Part shown: positions 1 through 11,829 of the stretch, piece by piece
Numbering within the stretch: the stretch's first letter is position 1
Layout: each line of letters starts with the position of its first letter
Source of the DNA: Undaria pinnatifida
Taxonomy: Eukaryota; Sar; Phaeophyceae; Laminariales; Alariaceae
Reading direction: 5' to 3'
Length of the DNA: 64,000 nucleotides
NCBI GenBank assembly: GCA_012845835.1
Contig: JABAKD010000026.1
Location: forward strand, 9,868,699-9,932,698
Made by a program: the position numbers and the translations under genes
Notes under the pieces: model-generated
Told to the model about the DNA's origin: nothing
What the model saw: the letters and a program-made list of their open reading frames with translations, nothing else
Database searches by the model: none

Positions 1-307
1 GCCTGAGGCCGAGTGGAGCTCGGGAGTCGCCGCTTTTTTGGGGGGGTGTTGTAACCAAGATATTTTTCAAAGATCCAAAACGTCACGACCATCCTTAGCG
101 TATTATATAATGAGGATGTGCGTACACACGTATATCATAGGCATGCTCGTGCTGCTGCTGTTGGGTCCCACCATCTACTGCCACACACCTCAGGCCTCAC
201 CACGTGTCGATGGGATCGAATAGTGATGGTGACTACTACGAGGGCCTCGCCGCACTCCTCGCCAGCCGCGATTGTAGCACTCGTCAAGCACAGACACACG
301 CTACAGA

Positions 308-536
308 TACTACTCCTCCTCCTCCTACTGCTGCTGCTACTACTACTGCTATTGCTACTACTACTACTCCTCCTACTACTACTACTACTTCTACTTCTAG
401 TACTACTACTTCTATTACCACTTCTTCTTCTACTACTACTACTACTACTATTCATACTAGCACTACTACTACTAACATTACTACTACTATGCTACTACTG
501 CTACTACTGCTACTACAACTACAACTACTACTCCTC
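308..536. repeat. CTA/CTN trinucleotide microsatellite
   Basis: About 230 bases of imperfect three-base repeat, mostly CTA/TAC with CTC, CTG and TTC variants. All three forward frames stay open and give poly-Leu, poly-Thr or poly-Tyr runs, and the reverse gives poly-Ser. The frames are a product of the repeat, so I do not call a gene here. Confidence 0.95.
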
Positions 537-540
537 GTAT

Positions 541-1270
541 TTGCCGAGGACGAGAACAGGTGTTGACTGAGATATGTCGCTGTTGACGCATGCACGAGAT
601 CGAAGGGAGCTAGGGAGAAGATAACCCTTTTCGCGTGAAGCGCACACGGCGTGCTTTCCCTCGTCCCACCTACAAAGATTCATCTGCGTGTGCGCTGAGA
701 CGATCTAGTGCAGCCAACTAGTGCAAACATATACATCGTCGAGCGATCGCCGATGTTGATTAATTTTCGCGGGATTTTTGTTACAGGACATCCTGTAAAT
801 TCCGGTTTCATTATATGGGTCGTTGATCCGATTCAGCCCGTCTGATTCTGCTGTCCGAAAATCAATCTCACTTTATGTTTCGCCTACACCGGAAGTGTAA
901 AGTTCGGCGATGCATGGCACTAATTTAATCCTCTCCACGATCAACGGCGCAAGTCCGTGTTAGACTTCGTACAGGTACAACCTTTGGGTTAGTGACAGAT
1001 AAAAACTCGAAATCGGCTTTTTTCGGGGCGGGTTTTGTAGGCATTCATCTTATCACCATACAATTCGTACCTGGTTCAAGCGACTCGAATAATAAGCTAA
1101 GTTTGCGATGATTGGCTTCCTTCGATATATTACGTATTTGTACCTGTGGCCCTAGGTTGTTGGTAACCGGTGAGGTTTGGCTCGAAATGTCCCTCCTTTG
1201 TCCATTTCTGCCACAGTTTTATACCAATGTCAACCATCGTCGCTGATATAGGTCTTATCTACCCACTCTG
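541..1270. other. no gene recognised
   Basis: Mixed-composition DNA with no long open frame and no repeat that I could pair with another part of the window. It sits between the triplet microsatellite and the 41-bp minisatellite. Confidence 0.6.
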
Positions 1271-1274
1271 GCTC

Positions 1275-2340
1275 TGTCGGCTTGATTCTGGAACTACTTC
1301 GTACTGAACGACGATTTTGGGATAATGCGATTTCGTACCAATGTCGCTCTTTCGCGTATCTCTTCTACGATCTCGTTCCATGTGTCGCTGTTTATGCCTT
1401 TTTCTGGTACAATTTCGTACCAATGTCGCTGCTTTGCTTGTTTCCGGTACGGTTTTGTGTGAACGGTGGCTGTTTTTGTCAATGCGTTTTTTCAAGATTT
1501 CGTACCATTTTCGCTGATGAGTTTGTATCCTGTACCACTTCGTACGAAAGGTCGCTGCTTTTGATTGTTTTCTTGTACCATTTTGTACCAGTGCTCGTAC
1601 CATTGTGATGTTTTGCTTGTTTCTGGTACGACTTCGTACGAAAGATCGCTTTGAGTTACTGTTCCTGGTACAATTTGTGACAAAAATTGTCGTTGTTTGT
1701 TCGCTCGTTTTCGGTACAATTTCGTACCAAATTCGCCGTTTTTACTTGACAATTGTATCTGCTTCTGGCATTTAATACGATTTTGTACCGATACACAAAA
1801 GGTCGCTGTTTTGCTTATTTCCGATGCTATTCCGTGCCGAAGGTCGCTGCTTTCGACTGTTTCTGGTACGATTGTGTACCAATGTGGATGTTTTGCATGT
1901 TTGCTAGTACGATTTCGTACCGAAGGTCATTGGTCGTTGCTGTTTCTAATACCGTTTCGTACTTGTGTCGCTGTTTTGCTTGTTTCCGGGACAATTTCGT
2001 ACCGAAGGTCTGTTTTTACCGTTCACGCTACGATATGGTACCAATCTAACCGGTTTGCTTGTTTCCGGTAAGATTTCGTTCCGAAGGTCACTGATTTTGA
2101 CTGTTTACCGTACGATTTCGTAAATGTCGCTGTTTTGCTTGTTGCCGGTACGGTTTCGTACCAAAGGTCGCTGTTTTTTTTCTGTCTAGTACGATTTACC
2201 AATCAATGTCGTTCGACCTGCCTGCTTCTCGCTCGATTTCATACCAACGGACCTTGTTTTTTCATTTGTCTGAGGCGATGTAGTTCCAATGTCGTTCTAT
2301 CCGCCTGTCTCCTGCACGATTTTGTACTGTTCGCAAATTC
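1275..2340 (+). repeat. degenerate ~41-bp minisatellite with GTAC palindromes
   Basis: Tandem array with a period of about 40-42 bp. Each unit has a GGTACRATTTCGTACC-like imperfect palindrome followed by a spacer. Two spacer types roughly alternate: one reads like AATGTCGCTGTTTTGCTTG, the other like GAAGGTCGCTG with a different tail. GTAC-to-GTAC distances such as 1406 to 1446 and 1866 to 1907 give the period. Units are diverged, so the array is old. The many short open frames on both strands here come from the repeat. Confidence 0.85.
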
Positions 2341-2610
2341 TGGTGCGAGGTCCTCCAGAAAGAGGGGTAAACCAAAAACGTTTGGTACGAAACGTACCGC
2401 AAGTGGATGTAAGAGACGGCATTGGTGCCAATACCTTTTGGCATCAATTGCCGAACAGTACGAAGTCGTACAAGAAACAGCCCCACAGACCAAAAATTGG
2501 TACGAAACCAAATAGCGACATCGTCAAAAAAGCATACCGGAAATTATAGACAAACAGCGACAAAACGATAACGAAAGCGGCATCGATAGGAAATCGTAAG
2601 TTAAATAGCC
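2341..2610 (-). repeat. inverted block of the 41-bp minisatellite
   Basis: The same repeat appears in reverse orientation: CAAACAGCGAC here is the complement of GTCGCTGTTTG to the left, and GGTACGAAA blocks replace TTTCGTACC. The array therefore switches direction near 2340, forming a large imperfect inverted repeat. Units here are more diverged than on the left. Confidence 0.7.
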
Positions 2611-2934
2611 CCACAGGAACAGTTCGTGCCATCAGCGATGTTGCTGTTTGGCGATGCTCTTTCGATAATATTTGACATCGATTCGACTTCGTTCTCGGCA
2701 TATAGGACGTCGTCACAACGAACGATGGTTCCCCTGTGTGTGGTGCGGAATCGTACCAACTATTATACACCGCTGATTTGCTCCACCCACGCACAAAACG
2801 GCACTTATTAAGTCTATACTCGTATGGTACATGTCTGGACTACATAGATAGTCCAATGCGCCAACGTGATTTTTTCTGTTTTTTCAACCAACGCATTTAA
2901 TTTTGGGTGGTTTACTGTGTATGCTTAATTTGTT

Positions 2935-3065
2935 TTGCGGTCCACCAGCAGGGTGATCCACAACCAGAAATTTAATATTTTGCGATCCACTAGCGCCGTG
3001 ATCCACGAGTCATTGTTGTGGATGTCAACCCCAAAGCATGGTGACCCACTAGTGCCCTACTGCGG
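2935..3065. repeat. short degenerate repeat around GATCCAC
   Basis: Three related pieces (near 2937, 2984 and 3038) share a pattern like GCGATCCACTAGCGCCGTG. They are about 50 bp apart and diverged. The surrounding 2611-3680 holds no gene that I can support. Confidence 0.45.
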
Positions 3066-3681
3066 TACCGCTAAAGATGAGGTGGGCCTGATAAAATCGA
3101 CGTGATTGCCGCTCGAGGCGCGGCAGCAGCATGGCAGGTACCGGTGGCATACGGGCCGCAGGCTCGATCGGCCCGGTGTGATGGGGCGCAGCCATCGCCT
3201 ACGTGATGGTACCAGTGTCCATACCGGTGCAAGCGTGTTGTGTGTGGGTGAATTTTGTCCACCACGAATTATACTTTGGATTTCGACACTTTATCGGGGG
3301 TAATTCCGAAAGGTGCGGTGTTCTACGTAATCCCGATGATAACGTGACGGTCGAAAGAGGATTACCGAAATATACCCCCGTGTGTGTCATTATGTTGGGA
3401 GGTGCAATTTACGGGGCGCGCGGTAACATCCGCGTCATACCGTGGGTACCAGACAAATATGTGCAACAATCGTGTTGCTAATACCGAGGATGACAATAAT
3501 CGGCACCCACGCTACACGCAAAAACCTACCAGGTATATATCATATTATCCGGTTACAGTTCTTGCTAAGCATCCTTGGTCCCTGCTATTATGTTCCCCTG
3601 TAATAGAGGTGTTTCAGTATTCCACGAATATTTTATAGCGCTTATGCAAAGTGTACAGCAGTAGGTATCTTGTCCAAGTAA

Positions 3682-4230
3682 AGAGCGTCAGCAGACCTGA
3701 TAGGAAGTGACTTCGGGGGCATCATAGATCTGGTAGACGGTCGCAGTGTCAACAAAGTCCGGGGAATACCAAAGTGCTTCAACGGCGAGACAGCATATCA
3801 ATGCGAGGATATGCGTATCGTAAAAATTGATTTTGGCGTTAGGCGTGATATCTACCACATTTCGGCACGACCTGGCACAACCCAAAGACGAGGAGCGAAG
3901 CTTGTACTGAGCGTGATCGAGGTCCAGATGGAAGGGGATTCCATCAAGTCTTGTGAAAAGGTATTTTCGTCTCGATCAAGCTGACCCGGCAGCTAAAGAC
4001 GCGTGGCAGAATATCTCCAGTTTCAGATTGGCAGAGAGGTGTACGGTCTGAATAAAACGCTCTATGAACCTATGGCTCGCACCTTAATTTAAGTCGCGCT
4101 ACGATAATGATGATCGCGATGCCGTAGAAAACCCCGACGCGGACACGCTGCTGTACAACGATAACCCACTCCAGCCTCAGCCGATACAATTTGCGTTCCA
4201 AGCTCTATTGTAATAGAGTCAACTATCCAA
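3682..4230 (+). pseudogene. unidentified coding-like remnant
   Basis: From 3682 to 3984 the plus strand is open for about 100 codons without an obvious start. It has a natural-looking amino-acid mix, including pieces such as DLVDGRSVNKVRGIPKCF, KIDFGVRRDIYHISARPGTT and LVLSVIEVQMEGDS. Coding-like signal seems to continue weakly to about 4230 (for example DADTLLYNDNPLQPQP). I do not recognise the family, so no function is given. It could be a decayed host gene or a piece of a mobile or virus-like element. A chance open frame is possible but less likely, given the composition. Confidence 0.4.
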
Positions 4231-4449
4231 GGAAACGGGTGTCGATCCTGGCCTGCTGTGTATCGGGCTGCGAAGGACATGGGACATGACAATAAGGGAA
4301 GGCTCGTTATTCTTGGTCGGGAGCTTATTGGCCCACACACCGGCAAAATAAAAACGCAGCGGGACAGATTCTACTTTGCACTGGCCAATCAAAACATCAT
4401 TTTTCTACCTTGCATCCTGTGACAGCAAATCAGAGCATCTTAATTCTAC

Positions 4450-5170
4450 CTTTCATTGGCTAATAAGCTACGCAGATTACCATGCACGACTAATCACATC
4501 TCTTCACGCACCACCAACACTTTTAAGTCCCCATTACGCCGCATGCCGGTGTGCCCGAAGAGAACAAGAGCAGTGCAGAGATAAACCAGGGAGCAGAGGG
4601 CAGAGAGCAGATAAACAGAGAGCAGAAAGCCGAGAGCAGAGAGAGGGCCGCTTCAAATGACATGGTGCAGGATAGCAGGCGACCTGCAGGTCGGCAGCGG
4701 GAACTGGACCGACTGCAACAACACGATGAAGCGGTCTGACGCAGGCACCCGTGCTACCACGGCATCTGTGAACGCCTCGTGGGCGCTTGATCCCGGCTCC
4801 ACGACCGGAGGGCAAGCGTACGCCATGTCTACTGTAAACCGTTTTTATCGTCATGGTCGACATGCGCCGGCCTGTGGTTTGCGGGTTCTAGTCTACTCCA
4901 CGATGATCTCTTGCAATCGAAACATCGACGGGGATACCGGGCCGCAAAGCTCACTGATGGCGAACACAAGGACACGTCTTCGTATGTGTGCAGCTGGGCG
5001 TTCCTCGACAGCTGCATCAAGGCGTCCCCGCGTCTATCCTGTGAGATTCCGGAGCACGTGAGTTGTCGACTAGGAGAACTACTCGCACTGACGTTCCAAG
5101 TATTGAAGGCCGTTTTTGTTGTGTACGCTGGTATGTATACCAGGTACAAAACTGCAGGACATGCCGTACA
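4450..5170 (+). repeat. dispersed repeat A, copy 1
   Basis: Aligns by eye with 8745-9480 along most of its length. Shared landmarks are the AGAGAGCAGA-rich stretch, GCGGGAACTGGACC, CACGCCATGTC-like and TTATCGTCAT blocks, CGTATGTGTGCA, and GCGTCCCCGCG followed by TCCTG.GAGATTCCGG. Identity looks near 70%. No shared open frame is evident, so it is a non-coding or long-dead repeat. Confidence 0.8.
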
Positions 5171-5189
5171 AGACCCCTCAAATGAAACA

Positions 5190-7985
5190 GAAGACCGCCG
5201 CAGGTAGGGTTTCTTATTTGGGGGAGGGTGCGTTCTACAACAGTCTTTCAACCTTGGTGTATCGGCTGCCGGGTTTCTTGTATTTCTGTAAATTCAAGCC
5301 TGCCAATCGTCGACCTAGTTACTCTGTTTCTTGTTGGTATGCTATTTATTACCCGTACTGTACAGCAGTAGGACACCTATAATACAGAACCCCTGCCGAG
5401 AAAACGAGCTAAGAAAGCCAGGCTGAGATTGACACGTGAATAAAAACCCCGGGAGCTGATACACTGACGACATAGTATATAATGACGTTGCAGTACAGAG
5501 CTCACTCTCCCCCAAGAAAGAAGTCGAGCCCGTGTCTATATTTGCGTTTTTTCATTACAATAGGAGGTGATGTGTACAGTACCAGGTACGGGATATGATA
5601 CCGTGGTACCTGGTAGATATCGAGGAACACGTAAATTGTTAACGCTGACCCAACCTGGATTTCTTATTTGGGAAAGGGTGCGTTTTTGCACTAATCAGTA
5701 CAACCCATTCCGAAGTTCTTATCCCTTCTTGCTGCTCGTTGTGCTTAGAAAGAGAACTACTGTAGTGCATACACCTGCCGCCTGGTGATTCGAGTTTTAT
5801 GGTAGCCATGGCACCTGGTAGACGCGCCCGTCCTTGGTTTGAGCACTTGAAGATACTCGTACAGCACACACTACACGCATTCGCTCCCACGCTAAGGTAT
5901 TATTTACCACTCCAGCAGGAGGTACGCAGCATGTATGCGTTGGTGCTATTGACGTACGGTCGTCGTCACTAGTGTGCTCGTTCTGCAGTACCCCTTCTTA
6001 GTGTGTCTTTGGTATATTGCTGAAGCTCGATTTACTCCCTCTATGTCCGCCAATCTTCTAGGTGGTGAGCGATGGCTGACATCCACAGAACCGGACAGTT
6101 AATGGAAAGCACTACAAATTTGAGGTCATACACGTTCGCTGCTTGGAACCCAGCTGCACTGCAGCTGCTTTCGCGGGATCTGGTGAAGCTGTTCCTAGCG
6201 GCTGTTTCAGGTGGTTCTGCCCTATGTAGCGGCGGGGATCCTCACCCGTATTCAACTGACTCTGGTGACCTTCATTGATCTGGCGACATTAGCGAACGAT
6301 GTTCGTGAGAACCATACGAATCATCACATTGATCTTCAGATCAGGCGAGCACCCGTTTCGTCGGCGCGCGTCGTTGAGAGCAAAGGCGCTGCAGTCCAGT
6401 ATCAATATTGCTGATTGCTGTCGACGTGCGCGTCTATCACTCCTGCACTTGAACAGTCAGCATACTCGTAGATTCAGGCTCGAACGGCTTGACAGAGTTT
6501 TGTCGTGGTGCGGGCGATGCTAGGTAAGCTCCAGATCATACAATGGGAATAAAGATCGAGGCTCTCTTGCGAAAAGGAGGAGAGGAGCGCGGTCCTCGTA
6601 TACTCGTACAGAATATGCATAGAAACAAACATATGTCACAATTCCTCCTCAGGATTTGTATTCTCAACATCACTTATAGCCAAACCAACACCTTCTCGCG
6701 CTTGGCAAGGATTGTAGCCTACAAGCATCAATCTCCTTTCGCGGGAGCGAACTGCTGCGAACCTTCTCCTGTTGAGCGAAACAACGAGACCGCTTGCAAT
6801 GGAGCGCTGGCATTCTTCGAGGGAGTTCAGCAATGGTGGTACTATGGGCAGAAGCAGATGGGGGACGACACAAAGTATTGCTGAGGGGCATAGGTGTTGG
6901 TATGAGTGCATATCGTACCGATCGAGGTAGATGAAAGCGAAGAAGGGCGTGCTACGGGAGTAATGGCGGACAACATTCTTGGCAGTGCTACGGCCGCAGG
7001 GGATGAGCTGCGGGTGCCACCAGCTGCAACGGCGGCAGGCGACCCGGCCTGTGTTACCGATTCAGGGGTTGTCGTTCCCTTTCGGCAGGCATGCCCTAGT
7101 CTTTGCTTCTGTCTGTTTTGGCATTTGTTTAGTTCCCACATCTTGATGCTCTGGGCACCTTCCATTCCCCCTTGTGCGTTTCCCTTTTGTCGTTAGGAAA
7201 GAGGCATACGTCGCATATACTTTCTAGTACACCGAGCATTGGCATTAAGACTTGCCTTCTTGTCATTCCTTCTTTTTTGGCCTTGCCGTGCTTTGTTTCT
7301 GTTTGCTTCCTTGGATGCTTCTTTGTTTTTCTCTCTTCTGCTTCGTACGAGTGCTTCCCTACAACCTGCCTGGCTTTCTGGCTTGTGCAGGTTCCGTTGT
7401 TCGTACTAGTACGTGCATGGCCAAATATCCTTACGGTGTGTGCGATGTACATTGCGCCCGAGCGTCCACGATATGATTTCTGGCCACATTGGTATATAAA
7501 GACGCGGGAAGGCTGCCGAGGGAGCCGCGACCATACCGGATGCGGCAAAACACTCCACGCCCATGTATATTGCTGATCTGCAGACGCTGTACCTAATACT
7601 AATTGTTGTGTTTCATTTAAATGGTACCGATAATTTACCCATCGGCGTCCAGGGCATCCAGTGCCCGTGCCAATTCTTCACCCCCAGAGGGTTTAAAGCT
7701 CTGTGGTCACAAGCTATGACACAGCGATATTACATAGTTAGTTAGTGATGGTGGATGGTGCAAACCTCGAGTGTGCAAGGTGTCCCAGGAGATGCACAGA
7801 AAAGCTCACTTTCCGAAAAAAACGGGAAACAGCTGCATCCGCTGTACTCAGCAGGAGGACGGCGGCCTGGAAGAAGCAGCGAGAACAATATGTTTCCTAA
7901 CATTGATACATGTTTTCTTTCATGCTCGACTTGGTGCGGTTTTATTGACAGTTAGGCGTAGTCCTTTCCACGGGTAGATGTGATT
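5190..7985 (+). repeat. dispersed repeat unit B, copy 1 (least interrupted)
   Basis: A 2.8-kb stretch whose successive parts align, in the same order, with 18690-19345, 20335-21033, 27656-28489 and 29315-29890. Landmarks include AACGCTGACCCAACCTGGA (5641; 19111), GCATTCGCTYCCACG (5876; 20350), ATGGTGGTACTATGGG (6833; 28075) and GAGTGTGCAAGGTGTCCCA (7769; 29719). It gives the empty-site version used to define three insertions in copy 2. No long open frame is conserved between the copies, so this looks like an old non-coding transposon or duplicated segment of unknown class. Confidence 0.8.
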
Positions 7986-8505
7986 ATCCCTCCCCGCTGG
8001 GACTACCCGTTATCTTTTGTCGCCGATAGGTTTCAAGATACCCCCTTCTTGTCGACCTCTAACGATTAGAGCTAAGTTACTCTCGCGGTTTTGAGAGAAA
8101 AAGATGGAGGAACAACGAAAAAAATTAGAGACGAAAAATCCAGGGAGAGTCTTGTGTAATAATATGTGTGGAAACAACGGCCTCAGATGCTACATCTATT
8201 ACCAGACATATCATACTTTCTGGTCTAAGACACGGGGAAATAATGCAAGGAATCCAACGCAAAAGCGAGTGTTCACATTAGAGACAATTTCGAAGAGTTG
8301 TGGCAATTACAGAACAACTGATACCATAGGCAAGCCGCTGTCGAAAACGGCGGCAGCACACAAAAATACGTTCAAGATTGTTATCAAGGGGGTTTTATAA
8401 AATTCGCGCGGGCTTCGCACTCGTCATTTAATTCATTAAAATCTGTCCCGGTACGTCTAAAATGTGTCACCCTACATCCAATATTATTCCACCTAGCCAT
8501 AGACT
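7986..8505. other. no gene recognised
   Basis: An AT-leaning stretch after repeat unit B. One 98-codon frame (8104-8400, plus) has no recognisable motif and no counterpart in the sister copy. I see no clear repeat partner in the window. Confidence 0.5.
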
Positions 8506-8509
8506 TTGC

Positions 8510-8720
8510 GGTCCCCTTTTCTTTCTCATCCCACTTATTATCCTCGGACTACTGTAGCGCTCTCCCAGGTGGTAACTTAGGTCCGGGGTCATATAGCCGG
8601 CCTGCTTCCCCCCCCCGCCCGACTACACCATACGTGCCATAATATATATATATATATATTTGTCGAGAGAATAAACCAGCACTTGCTTTCTACCATCATC
8701 CACCCGCGTCGAATTGTACT
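8510..8720 (+). repeat. dispersed repeat C, copy 1
   Basis: Matches 50620-50815. Shared blocks are TCATCCCACTTATTATCC, CGGGGTCAYATAGC, ACGTGCC and CGACGAATTGTAC-like. It contains a short (TA)n run near 8642-8660 that is absent from the other copy. Confidence 0.7.
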
Positions 8721-8744
8721 TCCACAGCCAACCAGTCATTGACT

Positions 8745-9480
8745 TCTACGTTGCATTGATGAATGTGATACGGAGCGTGCTGTGCACGACCAATCACACC
8801 ACTTCGCCATCTACTACAGTACAGTAGTCCCTATATCGCCGCATGCTGGCGCTAGACTGAGTAGAGGGGCGGTCAGAAATCATAAATCAGAGAGCAGAGA
8901 ACAGAGAATAGGGAGCAGACAGCCGAGAGCAGTGATCAGAGAGAGAGGGCAGCTTGAAATCGCGGGGTGCAGGATGGAGCGCAACCGGAAAGTAGCAGGC
9001 GGGAACTGGACCAATTGCGACAAGGACGGCGGAACCGCCAAGTGACTTCACGAAAGCACATGCTACGACGACTGCCCCGCACGGGTCGTGGGTACTCGGT
9101 CTCGGCTCCATGATTGAAGGACAAGGGCACGCCATGTCCGCAGCCAGCCGTTATTATCGTCATAAAGGTGGCCGGCATGCGTCGGCTTTTGTATCGCGGC
9201 TAATACCCCGATGGTCCCTTGCATTTTCGTTTTTTTCTACGGAGATACCGGACATCACGAAGTTCACCGATGGACACGGGAACGCCTGTCTTTGTATGTG
9301 TGCATCTATCTGGGAATCCCTCGACCCACGGCGTCCCCGCGCCCATCCTGCGAGATTCCGGGGCACGATTGAAGTTGTTGACTTGAAGAGTTACTTGTAC
9401 AAGCCTCAAATTCCGTGTATTGGTACGTATACATTACACCAGGTACAGTACAGCAGTAGCAGGGCTTACATGACAATACA
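8745..9480 (+). repeat. dispersed repeat A, copy 2
   Basis: Diverged partner of 4450-5170 with the same order of landmarks: CATGCTGGCGC, AGAGAGCAGA-rich tract, GCGGGAACTGGACC, GGCACGCCATGTCC, TATTATCGTCAT, TTTGTATGTGTGCA and GCGAGATTCCGGGGCACG. The end, GGTACGTATACA.TACACCAGGTACAG, also resembles 5140-5170 and 18620-18660. The 159-codon open frame across it is not conserved in copy 1. Confidence 0.8.
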
Positions 9481-9484
9481 CCTA

Positions 9485-10440
9485 CTTCTAGTAATGAGAC
9501 GCGCGAAGCGCGCAGCGCTCGGCATTTTATTCTTGGTTTTTCAACGCAATGAAAGTCTCTTCATATCGGATCGCATACGAGGGCAATAGGGTGCCTTGAA
9601 TGACTCTGCTTTTGTGTGCTTGTGTGTGTATGTGTAAGCAAACTTGTGTGTGTGTTTATGTACAAGTATAAGAAGTCAACATTTTTTTCGGCCACGGTTG
9701 TTTGTCTACCCCATTCATCAAACACGGCACCATAGCCAGTCCAGACGGGTCCCGTTCACGACACAAATACGAACAAGAAACAGATAGATATCTCTTCTCG
9801 AACTGGTTTCGCTGTAAGTCAATTGATAGTTCGTCGAGGCAGGTCTGGTAACGTGTGTTTTCACCGCCACCACAACTTGGTTCCTATCACTTCTTTTTTC
9901 GAATATTCAAAACATCGGTTACTACCGCTGACGTTAGTTTTTTTTTATCAAAAACATCGTTCAGGTACCATACATATCATAATTGAGAAACACTGCTGAA
10001 CCGCGTCATCTGTCCAATAATCGACAGCAAGTGATGAAACAGCATTTTTTGCTTTAAATTAATAAAATGAAAACGATAGCTATGAGTACGGTCGATTGAA
10101 TTGTTGAACATTACTTTGCGAACTGCGTGGTAAATCCATACTTCGTTGATACTAGTAATTGCATAAAATTTACGGAAGGTCGTTCGCGCGTGTTATATAT
10201 TTGATCATGAAATAATTTGTATCAAGTTTTTTAAAAGCAATTGAAATTCGTCGGCTGTGAGTACGACTGCTTGAATGATTGAAACTCAATTTTGCAGGCT
10301 GTGAGGTACAACTATGTTTCGCTAATTATAGACTACAGCATTAGCTTCACAACATTTACGGAACAGGTGGTAAAAGAGTACGGAAGAATCTTTTTTACCA
10401 GGGAAAAAAAAGTAGAGTTGGTTCCGCCGCACATATAATA
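9485..10440. other. no gene; AT-rich with a diverged internal duplication
   Basis: Low-GC DNA with a GT-rich tract at 9610-9665. Two diverged direct copies of about 75 bp lie near 10065 and 10245 (shared pattern: GAAA..CG, CTRTGAGTACG, TTGAA, TTGC, TACAACT/ATCCATA-like ends). No coding signal. Confidence 0.5.
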
Positions 10441-10459
10441 CCCGACTAACCGCCGCACG

Positions 10460-10565
10460 ATATACCGACAAGCCCACAAGCTCGTCGATAATAATGGCAC
10501 ACAACCCACAAGCCCACAAGCTCGTCGATAATACTGCCACAATGCCCGCAAGTTCACAAGCGCGT
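10460..10565. repeat. short tandem repeat ACAAGCYCACAAGCTCGTCGAYAA
   Basis: Three imperfect copies about 45-50 bp apart, each with CACAAGCTCGTCGATAATA or a variant. They lie directly beside the CAA microsatellite. Confidence 0.7.
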
Positions 10566-10570
10566 CGACA

Positions 10571-10734
<164 letters not shown>

Positions 10735-10975
10735 GCAACATAACTTCTCCGGGATCATATGCCCTCTTCGTTCGGAATACCAGTAGCGGTGATGTCGGAC
10801 CTCAACGTACGGGCACACCCCACACTCACTTCGAATCGACGTGCAACGCCCTCGGCGACATGCCGGCAATCCATATGGGTGGAAGCGCCGGGTAAATGGT
10901 TACGAGAGCAGCCTCAACAGAACGGGTCCAGAGCCAATCTACCGCAGGAGCAGTTATTGGTTCTTGGACGCGCTA

Positions 10976-11461
10976 TGTCGGGCGTACTCACTCCATTGTC
11001 AGATTGCAAACAAAAATCCGTCGAAAAGATGGATCGGAGAATTTTGGGGGTTTCGTATATGTGTGGGACGGACTTTCACAACGAGAGTTTTTATGTGCCC
11101 GAATAATATCGCTTTACTCTTCGACTATATTTTTCCCTCTATCTTGCGTCTATTCTGTGTATCGTCTACGGCTACCACGACAAGGGCTACCACGCCCCAT
11201 CTATATTGCAAGGGCTATCACGCCTTCACCACTGCACGGCTACCACGCCTGTGTATTTCCATCCCGGCTACCGCGCCACAGTTCTGAGTTCCATTTCTGG
11301 GTGATCATACCTGAGCTATCACGCTCCACCACGCACGCAAATCGGGATATCTCACCCGCCTTAGTTAATAGCTTCTAGTTTACCGATCAACGGCTATTAC
11401 ACCACATTTCTTTTGCACTTACACCACCACCGGGGCGCCACACGTACCAACCTACTCCACA
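10976..11461 (+). repeat. Copia 5' LTR
   Basis: Begins TGTCGGGCGTACTCAC and ends near CTACTCCACA. It pairs with 18067-18567 along its whole length. A run of 'GGCTACCACGCC' blocks near its middle is conserved in both LTRs. Confidence 0.9.
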
Positions 11462-11829
11462 CGCTAGCGTCAACAATCTCCATCGAACAAGTGGATTGTG
11501 CGTTGTTAAGCGCCAATGAGGAGAACCGATACAAGAACTTCGTCGAGGAAAAGGTAAGCACCCCTCCCGGCGGAGTAGACAACGAGGGAGAGGGATGCAA
11601 GTCCCACTCCGCCAATGCACAACACCATGGAGGAGAGGGACGCGAGTCCATCCCCCTCAACTTACAACGTCATGAAACGACAGCAGCTCCATCAGCAACT
11701 TCATCGAACTTGATTGCGGACCTAGCCAACGCCCTTCGCCAAGTGGTGCAGATGACCAATGAGTGAGGGCTAACCGCCCCAACAGGCACGTACGAGTCTA
11801 GACCCATAGAAATTCGTCACAAAAATGAA

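Noticed and set aside
118-570. Long poly-Leu/Thr/Ser open frames over the first 570 bases
   Set aside because: They are read from a triplet microsatellite, open in all frames and on both strands.
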